NCBI RefSeq assembly: GCF_025150745.1
Contig: NZ_CP102282.1
Span: 2,305,501-2,369,500, forward strand
Direction: 5' to 3'
Origin: Eubacterium ventriosum
Lineage (GTDB): Bacteria; Bacillota; Clostridia; Lachnospirales; Lachnospiraceae
DNA length: 64,000 bases
The stretch's first letter is position 1, and each line of letters begins with the position of its first letter. Below, one piece after another: positions 1 through 7,964 of the stretch. The translations under genes and the position numbers were made by a program. The notes beneath the pieces were generated by a model. The model saw nothing but the letters and a program-made list of their open reading frames with translations, ran no database searches and was not told the DNA's origin.

Positions 1-531
1 AGTATTCTCTTTCACATATGTATCAACAACTGCTAATGGCTTGTCATCTTTAACCTTGTTGTCTTTGCCTAAAATACTCAAACGCATACTTTCAGCCGTA
101 TCCTGTAATTGTGTGTTTTTAATATCACAAAAGCTAACTCTTTCATCATATTCGCTCTGGAGCTTATACTGGATTCTTCGCTCAAAGTCTGCTTCTCCAT
201 CATATGCGCCACCACCGCGTAGTCTGCTTCTAAGTGAAATTGCTCCGGCTACGGTAAATTTGCCATAAGATGTAGATATTTCTGTTTTTGCATTGGAATC
301 AACAATAGCTGCATCAATTGTCTGAAACCTTTCTATAAGATCAGTTATCTGCTGATATGCTGCTGTTGCCTCTTTAACATAGTCTTCTTTTTTAACTCTC
401 TTTTCAAAAACTTTATCTTCATTAGGTTTAATTGTGTCTATGAAGCTGGCTTTTTCTATTTTATCGTTTATCTTCTTTACTAATAAATCCCTTTCGTCCA
501 AAGCCTGTGTTACTAACATTTTTTCGCTCAT
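1..531 (-). CDS. Unrecognised protein, N-terminal 177 residues (3' end outside window)
   Basis: Open frame running off the left edge; starts MSEKMLVTQAL at 531 behind a strong AGGAGG. The visible part is hydrophilic and rich in charged and Gln residues, with a helical pattern (residues about 1-85) and then a Gly/Arg-rich stretch around RSRLRGGGAYDG. It has no signal peptide, no membrane segment and no catalytic motif I recognise. The SD is paired in a perfect hairpin directly upstream (534-583), so translation may be regulated. The XRE gene 92 bp upstream on the same strand may be co-transcribed. That it is a gene is fairly sure from start, RBS and length; the function is unknown. Confidence 0.75.
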   Translation of the reverse strand, partial: MSEKMLVTQALDERDLLVKKINDKIEKASFIDTIKPNEDKVFEKRVKKEDYVKEATAAYQQITDLIERFQTIDAAIVDSNAKTEISTSYGKFTVAGAISLRSRLRGGGAYDGEADFERRIQYKLQSEYDERVSFCDIKNTQLQDTAESMRLSILGKDNKVKDDKPLAVVDTYVKENT

Positions 532-533
532 AA

Positions 534-583
534 AAAACCTCCTTCGAAATCATTGTCTATACAATAATTCTAACGGAGGTTTT
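534..583 (-). promoter_or_regulatory. Hairpin that base-pairs the SD of the gene ending at 1
   Basis: On the minus strand AAAACCTCC (575-583) pairs perfectly with GGAGGTTTT (534-542), which is the SD of the gene starting at 531. An inner ATTGT/ACAAT stem closes a 4-nt loop. The hairpin would hide the SD until melted or bound. It lacks a GC-rich stem plus U-run layout and sits on the start, so a terminator is less likely. Regulation is inference. Confidence 0.5.
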
Positions 584-623
584 CTACTCTGTCATTGAAC
601 TTGTAGTATAATAATTTTTATTA

Positions 624-938
624 TTATGCTGCACGTCCATTCTTTATTCTTTCATAATATTCATATACTCGCTCATTGATTTCATTATGTGCATTATCAC
701 ACAGTGTAAGTGGCTTTCTATTTCCACAAACAAGCAAATCTATTGGTACGTGAAACAAATCACTAAGTGCATACAAATTATCTATTGTTGGCATGCTGAT
801 ACCATTAATCCAATGATATATACTCTGCACACTTCCAAGTTCAAGATATTCCTGCACATCCTTCACTGTCAAGCCACGCATATCCATGATTCTGCGGATG
901 TTAATTCCTGTTTTTCGTTTGTCAATTATTGGAAACAT
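624..938 (-). CDS. XRE-family helix-turn-helix protein
   Basis: Small DNA-binding protein of about 104 residues. The HTH runs over about residues 10-60 (NIRRIMDMRGLTVKDVQEYL, then SVQSIYHWINGISMPTIDNL), the usual XRE/Cro pattern, followed by LYALSDLFHVPIDLLVCG as in Cro/C1 proteins. The ATG at 938 is chosen because AGAGG lies 5 nt upstream; the earlier in-frame ATG at 953 has no SD. No effector domain is visible; the tail (about 30 residues) is charged. The next gene on the same strand is the unrecognised protein at 1-531. Target unknown. Confidence 0.8.
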   Translation of the reverse strand: MFPIIDKRKTGINIRRIMDMRGLTVKDVQEYLELGSVQSIYHWINGISMPTIDNLYALSDLFHVPIDLLVCGNRKPLTLCDNAHNEINERVYEYYERIKNGRAA

Positions 939-1084
939 TATTACCTCTTTCATTTCAAAAAACTACATTGTAACTTTAAGAGTGCTAGCCTTTGAATTAT
1001 ACACTTCTTATATTTAATAAACAAGCCATAATATTTCCAATTCACATCCAATCTTCAACATTAATTCATTTTCAATAAAAAACG

Positions 1085-2869
1085 TTACTTTCTAGTCCTA
1101 ACCTTCTTCACACTACTCCACTTACTATTATAAGTCTTTCCCGCAACCACTTTGTACGCTCTAACCTTTATGTAATAGGTTTTCTTTTTTAGCTTGCTAA
1201 GCATTTTTGTAGTGTTTTTAGTCTTAACCGTTTTTGTTACCTTTTTGCCAAACTTCTTTGAAGTTGAATATTTTATCTCATATCCTTTTGCACCGGCAAT
1301 TTTCTTAAATTTAAGTTTGATTTTCTTATTATTCTTTGTACGTGTAACCTGTTTGAATGTAACTTTCTTAACACTTAATTTAGTATTGATATTGTTGTTA
1401 ACTGTAGTGTTTGTATTACTACCTTTATTATCATTATTGCTGGTTGTTATTTCGACCTGCTTTTTAGTTGCAACAATACCATAATTGCTTAAATGTGTTG
1501 TTTCAAAAATTATATATCCATCTTCAACAGTTGCATCTAACTGTTCAATGATTTTCCCATTCCTTGTAAATACAATTTTATATGTATCATAATCTTTCAG
1601 GTTATCAGGCATTTTGAATTTAACTTTAATTTTGAAGCCATTGACTTCTACTATTTCCTGCTTGTCGTTTAAGAAAAATATATCAACCAGATATTTTACA
1701 TTTTCCTTTGAAAGACTCTCCGGTACATCCAATTCTTTTATTTGCAAACTATAATTAATATCATCAACCCACTCTAAAAATGTCACACTTCCATTTATAC
1801 CGCTTGTAGACGTAATTTCCCTAGTTTCTGAATAGTTCGGATCTTTCTCCCAAGTTGCATACAATGTAATATTTGTAAATACATTTCCATCTTCACTTAA
1901 ACCATCTTTGTCAAACTGTGAACTTTCATCGTTACTGTTTCGCCATGAGCCCCAATACATATATTTTAAGGATTCTCCTGAACCATCTTTCTTAGCATTC
2001 CATCCTTTAAAAATGTATCCTCTTCTTTCAGGAACGTATTGGAATATTTTCATTTCTGTTCCACTATCTGCTCCACCAAGATAATCATACTTCTGTGATT
2101 TCTGTCCTTCAATTGTTCCGCCATTGGCATCTAATGTAAGTACATATGAAAATGGTCTCATATCCTCTGGAAGATTTGGATCATTTAAACATCCATTCGC
2201 ATCTACTCCGTAGAAAATATTACTTTTATACACGGCAGAAATAACCACATTAGAAGTTTTACTAAAATACGATTTATCTATTGACATTACAACCTTCCCA
2301 TGGTAATCCCAACCACAAAATGTGCATCCTTCTCTTTGTGCAACGTACTTGCTTAAATCGATTGTTTTAAATTCATCTTTGTTTATTACAAGTAAAATCG
2401 AATATTGTCCATTAACTTTTCCACCAAAACCATCTATTTTCAAATAGTAGTTTTCTGTTTCATCTAAACTCTTATCAGAGAATCTGGCATATAAACTGCA
2501 TCCATTCTTGTATGATACACCATTCATTTCACCCTGAGAAATAAAATCATCAATCTTAAGTTCTGTAACTATTTTATCTATGGTGTCATTCCTTGTCATT
2601 GTCCAACCTGCAAAAGCAGTTTCCCCATTATATGGAATAATGCCTTTTGTTATATCAGATACTTTTATGGATTTTTCGTTCTCATCAAAATTAAATTTTA
2701 TAACCTTTCCATAAGTTCCGTCAATTTCCCCTTCTCCCGTTTTTAATACCACAGCGTATTCTCCGTCATCCGTGATTGTAAAAGCCTTCGCCTCCTGTGT
2801 CATAAATGGTATTGTTAATATACTTAACACTAACAAAAACATAATTTTCAAAAAATAATTTCTTCCCAT
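1085..2869 (-). CDS. Secreted protein with InlB-type (Listeria-Bacteroides) repeats and FnIII-like C-terminus
   Basis: About 594 residues. The N-terminus (MGRNYFLKIMFLLVLSIL, cleavage probably after AKA) is a signal peptide, so the protein is exported. Residues about 25-340 carry repeats of the InlB B-repeat type, seen as YVLTLDANGGTIEG and RRGYIFKGWNAKKDGSG. A beta-rich region and an Asn/Thr linker follow, then a Lys-rich FnIII-like domain of about 95 residues ending in WSSVKKVRTRK. That last domain recurs in the proteins at 43250 and 51091. No LPXTG motif or C-terminal membrane segment is seen, so attachment may be through the basic C-terminus. The start at 2869 is set by AGGAGG; the ATG 30 nt upstream precedes that SD. 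Role in adhesion is inference. Confidence 0.8.
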   Translation of the reverse strand: MGRNYFLKIMFLLVLSILTIPFMTQEAKAFTITDDGEYAVVLKTGEGEIDGTYGKVIKFNFDENEKSIKVSDITKGIIPYNGETAFAGWTMTRNDTIDKIVTELKIDDFISQGEMNGVSYKNGCSLYARFSDKSLDETENYYLKIDGFGGKVNGQYSILLVINKDEFKTIDLSKYVAQREGCTFCGWDYHGKVVMSIDKSYFSKTSNVVISAVYKSNIFYGVDANGCLNDPNLPEDMRPFSYVLTLDANGGTIEGQKSQKYDYLGGADSGTEMKIFQYVPERRGYIFKGWNAKKDGSGESLKYMYWGSWRNSNDESSQFDKDGLSEDGNVFTNITLYATWEKDPNYSETREITSTSGINGSVTFLEWVDDINYSLQIKELDVPESLSKENVKYLVDIFFLNDKQEIVEVNGFKIKVKFKMPDNLKDYDTYKIVFTRNGKIIEQLDATVEDGYIIFETTHLSNYGIVATKKQVEITTSNNDNKGSNTNTTVNNNINTKLSVKKVTFKQVTRTKNNKKIKLKFKKIAGAKGYEIKYSTSKKFGKKVTKTVKTKNTTKMLSKLKKKTYYIKVRAYKVVAGKTYNSKWSSVKKVRTRK

Positions 2870-2996
2870 AGTCCATCCTCCTAGTCTTTTAATTTTCAAA
2901 GCTTTTGTACTATTCCATAAGGTCTTGTCTTTAACATTATAAGTTGTCTAAATTATAATATTTTTTTAGTTTTTACACATCGTACTTTTTAAAAGA

Positions 2997-3028
2997 AAAA
3001 TGGACATTTCCACTGAGACACATCCATT
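2997..3028 (-). terminator. Weak intrinsic terminator after the XRE-LuxR gene
   Basis: Read on the minus strand, AATGGA pairs with TCCATT across an 18-nt loop and is followed by a T-run. It lies 34 nt after the stop of the gene ending at 3062. The stem is only 6 bp. Confidence 0.4.
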
Positions 3029-3061
3029 ATTCTCTATTCGATATTAAGCCTATTGTATTTT

Positions 3062-4300
3062 TTATCTAAGCATAAAATTCTTTAACTGCTTGCGATTTTC
3101 TATATTTAATTTGTTAAATACACAGGTCAGATGTTGCTTAACTGTTCTTGGAGTGATTTCCAAATATTCTGAAATTTCTTTATTTGTCCAACCTCTGTTA
3201 GCAAGCATTGCAATAGTAAATTCAGTTGTTGTCAGATTATCAGCCACATCCTCATTAGTATCAGGATTATGTATTCGGCGCCATCCTGCACTAAACTTGT
3301 ATGTAATATTAATTATCCTTGCATAATCTTCAGGATAATCTTTCTTCATGCAAGTTTCTATTAATCCCTGCAAAAGCCCATGATGTTCACCTATACCTTC
3401 TATTAGATTATCCGGCCTTGAAATCTCCCATACTTTCATAAAGTATACCTTAGCTTTATCCGTTTCTTTAAGGTTCATTAAATCCATTGCAACAACAAGA
3501 TTTAAATAAATCATAGCTATTGGATATACCTTGCTACAAGTCATAAGACAGGTCTGTACTATTCCTAAAGAACGCTGATAATCTTTAACCAAATATGCTT
3601 TGTGTGCCAAAACATAGGCTCCCCACAACTGCATTCCCTTAGTAAATTCTGATAAATATTCAGCTAAAGGTGGTAAATCTCCAACAGGAATATGTAACAA
3701 CGTATGTGCTGCTGTTGCTACAAATACACAACAGGCTCTTGTTTTCTTATCTGTTTCTTCTAGCATTGCTTCTTTAAGATATTCCTTTAACCTTTCAAGT
3801 CCAAATCTTGCCGAATGTATTCTATCAAGAGAAAGATTGGCAAATGTATATATCAGGCTTGCTGACAATTTAAGCATTATATCTTCGCAATTTAAATACA
3901 TTTCAGCATATTCAACTGCTTTTTCGTGCCTTCCACTAAAATAATAGTATTCAGCATATGCCATTTCTTTCTGTGGAACATCATCTATACTTTCTATAAA
4001 TTCTATGCACCTTCCTAGTGGAAATGCCGAACTCATAAGTAACATTGGTACTCGTGTTGTATGCTTTTCTTTTATTATTTCTTTTTTATCTGTAATCCCC
4101 AGCAAATAATCTGCAGAAACTCCAAACAACTTTGTTAACTTAATAAGTATGTCGCTACTTATAGTCTTGGTATCTCCGTTTAATATTCGTGTGATTTGTG
4201 ATGGTGTAATTTCCAGCCTTCTTGCCAATTCACTTTTTGAAATACCTGCTTCTACACATAATTCTGCAATAATTTCTGACGGTGTTTTATTTGAGTCCAT
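3062..4300 (-). CDS. Chimeric regulator: N-terminal XRE HTH, helical middle, C-terminal LuxR HTH
   Basis: About 412 residues with two different DNA-binding domains. The XRE HTH (about residues 3-60) shows ELCVEAGISKSELARRLEIT and ITRILNGDTKTIS. A long helical region (about 80-340) looks like TPR repeats. The LuxR/GerE HTH (about 345-410) shows TEFTIAMLANRGWTNKEISE and RTVKQHLTCVFNKLNI. The ATG at 4300 has AAGGAG 9 nt upstream; upstream in-frame Met codons do not. A perfect palindrome overlaps the -35 of its promoter (4325-4361), pointing to autoregulation. The gene stands alone, with a terminator-like hairpin after it. The signal sensed and the targets are unknown. Confidence 0.85.
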   Translation of the reverse strand: MDSNKTPSEIIAELCVEAGISKSELARRLEITPSQITRILNGDTKTISSDILIKLTKLFGVSADYLLGITDKKEIIKEKHTTRVPMLLMSSAFPLGRCIEFIESIDDVPQKEMAYAEYYYFSGRHEKAVEYAEMYLNCEDIMLKLSASLIYTFANLSLDRIHSARFGLERLKEYLKEAMLEETDKKTRACCVFVATAAHTLLHIPVGDLPPLAEYLSEFTKGMQLWGAYVLAHKAYLVKDYQRSLGIVQTCLMTCSKVYPIAMIYLNLVVAMDLMNLKETDKAKVYFMKVWEISRPDNLIEGIGEHHGLLQGLIETCMKKDYPEDYARIINITYKFSAGWRRIHNPDTNEDVADNLTTTEFTIAMLANRGWTNKEISEYLEITPRTVKQHLTCVFNKLNIENRKQLKNFMLR

Positions 4301-4324
4301 TCCAAACATCTCCTTTATTTCTAA

Positions 4325-4361
4325 AATATAACACATCTAAAACACCGTTGCAAATTTGCAA
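4325..4361 (-). promoter_or_regulatory. Promoter with palindromic operator upstream of the XRE-LuxR gene
   Basis: On the minus strand, -35 TTGCAA (4348-4353), a 17-nt spacer and -10 TATATT (4325-4330) precede the gene starting at 4300. The -35 is one half of the perfect 14-bp palindrome TTGCAAATTTGCAA (4348-4361), so a dimer bound there would block RNA polymerase. The XRE-LuxR protein itself is the obvious candidate ligand (inference). Confidence 0.6.
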
Positions 4362-4378
4362 AACATCTGTCCAACTTT

Positions 4379-4954
4379 CTACCAATCCCCATCATCATAG
4401 TCATCCAACGCATCATCTACTCCATCTGCATAATCTGAATCACTATTATATCTGTCATCGTCATAATCATCATCCATATAAACATCTTCATATCCATCGT
4501 CATAAGACTTGTATGGATTGCTATATTTCTTCTTTGAAGAACTACCAGAAGAATTGCTCTTATATGAACTGCTTGATGAACTATTACTATATGTACCACT
4601 TGATGAACTGCTGTTTGAGTAACTACCTGAATAACTGTTGCTATCGTCTGATGAACTATTATCATAACTGCTATTTGAACTATTAGAATCCACTTCGTAA
4701 TAACTATCTGTAGTTGCCTCTTCTAAAGCAGTAGTCTTGCTCTCCTGACTGTCTGATTCAACTTCATAATTTTCATCATTAACCCTATGATGATAACAAT
4801 AGTCGCTACCATAAATTGGCTGATCCTTACATCCCGGTGCAGCACAGCTTCTTTTCTGCTCACTGTTAACTTCGTAAATAAACATTATTAAAAATAAGCC
4901 TCCCAAAACAATTGCCATAAATTTTATAAATGGTTTCAATGAATTATTGTTCAT
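4379..4954 (-). CDS. Membrane-anchored Cys/His protein with Ser/Tyr/Asp low-complexity tail
   Basis: 191 residues. One N-terminal transmembrane segment (about residues 9-26, FIKFMAIVLGGLFLIMFIYE) anchors the protein. A short Cys/His knuckle follows (CAAPGC, then YCYHHR), probably zinc-binding. From about residue 60 the chain is Ser/Tyr/Asn-rich (SYSGSYSNSSSSSG) and ends in an acidic Asp/Tyr stretch finishing DDYDDGDW. The start has AGGAGG. The short Cys/His motif near a membrane segment is common in small Firmicutes proteins; the long disordered acidic tail is the unusual part. The function is unknown; a tail exposed on the cell surface or a metal-binding role are both guesses. Confidence 0.75.
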   Translation of the reverse strand: MNNNSLKPFIKFMAIVLGGLFLIMFIYEVNSEQKRSCAAPGCKDQPIYGSDYCYHHRVNDENYEVESDSQESKTTALEEATTDSYYEVDSNSSNSSYDNSSSDDSNSYSGSYSNSSSSSGTYSNSSSSSSYKSNSSGSSSKKKYSNPYKSYDDGYEDVYMDDDYDDDRYNSDSDYADGVDDALDDYDDGDW

Positions 4955-5053
4955 GATCTTTTCCTCCTATAATTATCCAAATTTAACTACTCATCATTTA
5001 GTAATTATTCAATACTTGATTGAAAAACTCATCGCAAAATCGAAGTTTTTTCC

Positions 5054-5073
5054 AATACATTATATAATGTATT
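5054..5073. other. Perfect 20-bp palindrome
   Basis: AATACATTATATAATGTATT reads the same on both strands. It lies about 100 bp upstream of the gene starting at 4954 and 330 bp before the IS30 left repeat. It is all A/T except two pairs, so it resembles an operator more than a terminator. The rest of 4955-5403 holds only short hairpins (for example near 5190-5215) and no gene. Confidence 0.45.
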
Positions 5074-5403
5074 TTCGGTTTTTCTGATATTTTATGTGAT
5101 ATAATCCTAATAAAACTGTTGAAAAGAGCTTAATTGTTTGTATGCAAAAATAGCGGCTCGCATTTTCTTCTGCAAAAGTTATTGCAACAACTTTTCAGAA
5201 ATCACAATGATTTTGTTGCGTTAAGTTTTTCAATTAAAGGTGTACTTGTTGTTGATAAGTAAATTCTACTTTTTTAGCTGTCCCAAAAACACCCCTTGCA
5301 ACGCTAATCTCGCAAAATTTAATTGCAATTTAAACTGCTAGTTTTTCCATGCTACTACTTTTGCAAACTAGCAGTTACCTTTGCAAAAGTGTATATTTTA
5401 AGT

Positions 5404-6770
5404 AGTCTTTGTTTGATCAGAAAGGAGGCTTTTATGCCAAAACAATTATCCTTATCTGAACGAATAATTATTGAACGTATGATTAGTAAAGACTACTCTT
5501 TTGCCTCTATTGGTAGAAATCTTGAACGTTCAGCTTCTACCATTTCTAGAGAAGTAATTAAATATCGATGCTTTGTTGATAGAATTCCTCTCCCTGGCGA
5601 GAATGATTGTACTCACAAAAACTCTTGCCTAAAGAATTCTATCTGCGATGATGTTGGAGTACATGGATGTTATGGATATCGTTGTAAGCGATGTCCTGAA
5701 GATCGTATATGCACAAATATTTGCGCTTCTTATGAATCTTCTCAATGTCCTCTTTTAGATAAACCTCCTTATGTCTGCACTAATTGTTCTATGCTTAAAC
5801 AATGTAAACGTAACAAGGCTTACTATACAGCTCACAGAGCTGATGCTGCTCATCACAAAAGCATTCGCAATGCTCATTCCGGTGTCAGAAAAACTCCATC
5901 TGAATTAAGAGCAATTGCTGATATAATTGAACCTCTTATTGCTAAAGGTCAATCTCTAAATCACATTTGTGCTACGCACTTAGATGAATTGGGTATATCA
6001 GAGAGAACTCTCTATAATTACATTGACCAGGGTGTTTTTAAGGTTCGTAATATTGACCTTCCTAAAAAGGTTGTTTACAGGCAACGTAGGCCTAAAAAGG
6101 TTCTTACCAAGCTTGAATACCAATATAGACAAGGTCGCACCTATGAAGATTTCAAATCCTTCATGGAAGCAAACCCAGATCTACCTGTTGTAGAAATGGA
6201 TACTGTAAAGGGTGGTCGTAATAAGGGAAAAGTATTTCTTACTATGATTTTTAGAAGGACAAGTTTTATGCTTATCTTTCTAATGAACGATGGAACTCAG
6301 GATAGTGTAATTCAGATTTTTGATTCCTTAACTGAGATTCTTGGAGTCTCTCTATTCAAGAGATTATTTCCTGTTATCTTGACCGATAACGGCGTTGAAT
6401 TCAAAAATCCTCAAGCACTTGAACACACAAGAACAGGGCTTTCCAGAACTCGTGTATTCTTTTGTGATCCTCAAGCTTCGTGGCAAAAACCACAGGTCGA
6501 AAACAACCATCGTTTAATACGAAGAATACTTCCTAAAGGTGTTAGTTTTTCACCCCTCACTGTTGCTGACGTAACGTTAATCTGTTGTCATATAAACAGT
6601 GTTCTTCGTGAAAATTTAGATAACAAAACACCTTTTGATTTAATGGACTCCAAAGACGGAAAAAAGTTATTGTCTTTGCTACAACTTTCACCTATTCCAC
6701 CCGATGAAGTTACTTTGAGTCCAAAGCTACTTAAGCGTTAATTAACATTTTAATTGATCAAACAAAGACT
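5404..6770 (+). mobile_element. IS30-family insertion sequence
   Basis: A single IS30-type transposase gene (5434-6741) is bracketed by perfect 16-bp terminal inverted repeats: AGTCTTTGTTTGATCA at 5404-5419 and its reverse complement at 6755-6770. The length between repeats, about 1.37 kb, fits the family, and the frame is intact, so the element may be active. No short target duplication is evident next to the repeats (AGT on the left, CCC on the right), so the true tips could lie a few bases outside. It is one of few plus-strand genes in the window. Confidence 0.85.
5434..6741 (+). CDS. IS30-family transposase
   Basis: 435 residues; catalyses cut-and-paste movement of its element. The N-terminal HTH (LSLSERIIIERMISKDYSFA, then STISREV) is the IS30 helix pair that binds the ends. 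Residues about 55-125 are Cys-rich (CKRCPEDRIC, CTNCSMLKQC), probably a zinc-binding insert seen in clostridial IS30 enzymes. The DDE catalytic triad is visible as D256 (VVEMDTV), D318 (LTDNGVEF) and E356 (PQVENNHR). The ATG at 5434 has AAAGGAGG 5 nt upstream and lies just inside the left inverted repeat; the in-frame start at 5323 would be outside the element. No frameshift or stop, so it looks functional. Confidence 0.93.
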   Translation: MPKQLSLSERIIIERMISKDYSFASIGRNLERSASTISREVIKYRCFVDRIPLPGENDCTHKNSCLKNSICDDVGVHGCYGYRCKRCPEDRICTNICASYESSQCPLLDKPPYVCTNCSMLKQCKRNKAYYTAHRADAAHHKSIRNAHSGVRKTPSELRAIADIIEPLIAKGQSLNHICATHLDELGISERTLYNYIDQGVFKVRNIDLPKKVVYRQRRPKKVLTKLEYQYRQGRTYEDFKSFMEANPDLPVVEMDTVKGGRNKGKVFLTMIFRRTSFMLIFLMNDGTQDSVIQIFDSLTEILGVSLFKRLFPVILTDNGVEFKNPQALEHTRTGLSRTRVFFCDPQASWQKPQVENNHRLIRRILPKGVSFSPLTVADVTLICCHINSVLRENLDNKTPFDLMDSKDGKKLLSLLQLSPIPPDEVTLSPKLLKR

Positions 6771-7031
6771 CCCATATCTTTTAAAGAAGCGGGGTTGCAG
6801 TTATTTTTTCAAAACTAATGTTATGCCGCTTATTAACTATGCACGAAAATATAGCAAAACAATAACTTTTTTATTATTATACACCATTTAAAGCTCAATT
6901 TTCACCCCATTTAAGGTTTAAAAAATTTGGTGTCAATATGTTCGTGCAGTTGCTTTTTCATTTAAAGCTAATCTCGCAATTTTTTGAGTTTTTTCAACAT
7001 TTTTCTCGTTTTTTTGATTTTGTACTCCAAT
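6771..7031. other. Intergenic stretch right of the IS30 element
   Basis: No gene seen. It holds an 8-bp inverted repeat TGCACGAA/TTCGTGCA (about 6840-6953) and the 13-mer GCTAATCTCGCAA at 6967-6979. The same 13-mer occurs in direct orientation left of the element at 5303-5315. These may be remnants of an older insertion or local repeats; I cannot tell. Confidence 0.35.
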
Positions 7032-7081
7032 AAAAAAACCAATCTTTATATGCCAGACTAATTTCCAACATTTAAAGATTG
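7032..7081 (-). terminator. Intrinsic terminator after the VOC-family gene
   Basis: On the minus strand CAATCTTTA pairs with TAAAGATTG and is followed by GGTTTTTTT. It lies 67 nt after the stop of the gene ending at 7148. Confidence 0.65.
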
Positions 7082-7147
7082 ACTTGTTTTTCTTCATAAA
7101 TTATTATTTTATGCTATTTGAATATTAATTTTCTATTTTGTGCTTTT

Positions 7148-7513
7148 CTAATTAATTGGAGTGCCAACTTCAATCAGGTTTCCATCTAAATCGTAAAACC
7201 TAACCATTTTCTGTCCCCAACTATGTTCCATCAATTCATTCACATACTGAATTTCATATCTGCTATTATTAAGCTTTTCAACAAAATCCTCAATGTTCTT
7301 TTCTTCAAAATACAACTCAGTCATATTATTTTGTGGAACAACATCTTTCTCAAGAAAATCTTTCCAAATATTCTTGTCCTGAAGTACCAAACCTTCTGTC
7401 ATTATTACGTTTCCATCATTGTTAAGTACAACTTGAAGTCCAAACAAATCTCTATAAAAATTAATAGATTCTTCTATATCAGAAACCACAATAAGTACAT
7501 TTCTAAGTTTCAT
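7148..7513 (-). CDS. VOC-superfamily (glyoxalase/bleomycin-resistance fold) protein
   Basis: 121 residues, the usual length of one VOC domain made of two beta-alpha-beta-beta-beta modules. The N-terminus MKLRNVLIVVSDIEESINFY followed by RDLFGLQV is the classic module start, and the C-terminus MVRFYDLDGNLIEVGTP carries the YDLDGNLIE metal-site strand, whose Glu is the usual metal ligand. The N-terminal ligand position, usually His, is not obvious here. The family includes glyoxalase I, antibiotic-binding proteins and dioxygenases; the sequence does not decide among them. The gene has its own terminator and no functional neighbour. Confidence 0.85.
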   Translation of the reverse strand: MKLRNVLIVVSDIEESINFYRDLFGLQVVLNNDGNVIMTEGLVLQDKNIWKDFLEKDVVPQNNMTELYFEEKNIEDFVEKLNNSRYEIQYVNELMEHSWGQKMVRFYDLDGNLIEVGTPIN

Positions 7514-7585
7514 TTTTTTATATTCCTCTCACTAAATCTACTTTCATTATAGCAAATCTGTCCGGTGTTTAAAATATGAATTATT

Positions 7586-7789
7586 CTATTCTGCTTCAAT
7601 ACACTCTGCATTTGCTCGCATTTCTGCTGCCATATCAATTGCCTCGCCTACATTCATACCTTCCTTTGTCAACTTCATAGCTGTGTTAAGCTCATAAATA
7701 TCGCCCATTGTTGCATTATCTCTTTCTAATTCACTTTCAATCTTTCTAATTCTGTGGTCTGCTACTGCATTTTCAATAAATTTAAACAT
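7586..7789 (-). CDS. Small conserved-looking helical protein, 67 aa
   Basis: Starts MFKFIENAVADHRIRKIESE behind AGGAGG with 6-7 nt spacing, so it is very probably translated. It is highly charged and helical throughout, with no Cys, no membrane segment and no known motif. It stands just before the first hairpin array. I do not recognise it. Its size and composition fit a small cytosolic protein of unknown role. Confidence 0.65.
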   Translation of the reverse strand: MFKFIENAVADHRIRKIESELERDNATMGDIYELNTAMKLTKEGMNVGEAIDMAAEMRANAECIEAE

Positions 7790-7964
7790 ATCAAATCCTC
7801 CTAATAATACTGCTTTCTATAAAATTTCAATGATTCAATACAAGACAACTTCTTAGCATCTGCGGGATTTGGTTAATTCCTGCGTTATCTTGTAATTCCA
7901 ATATATCAGGAGAAAATGACATTATTTGTCATTTTGAAATGAAAGTTTGAAAATTTTTGAAATC

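Noticed and set aside
4282-4686. His/Asn/Tyr-rich plus-strand frame
   Set aside because: Shadow of the low-complexity region of the minus-strand membrane protein at 4379-4954.
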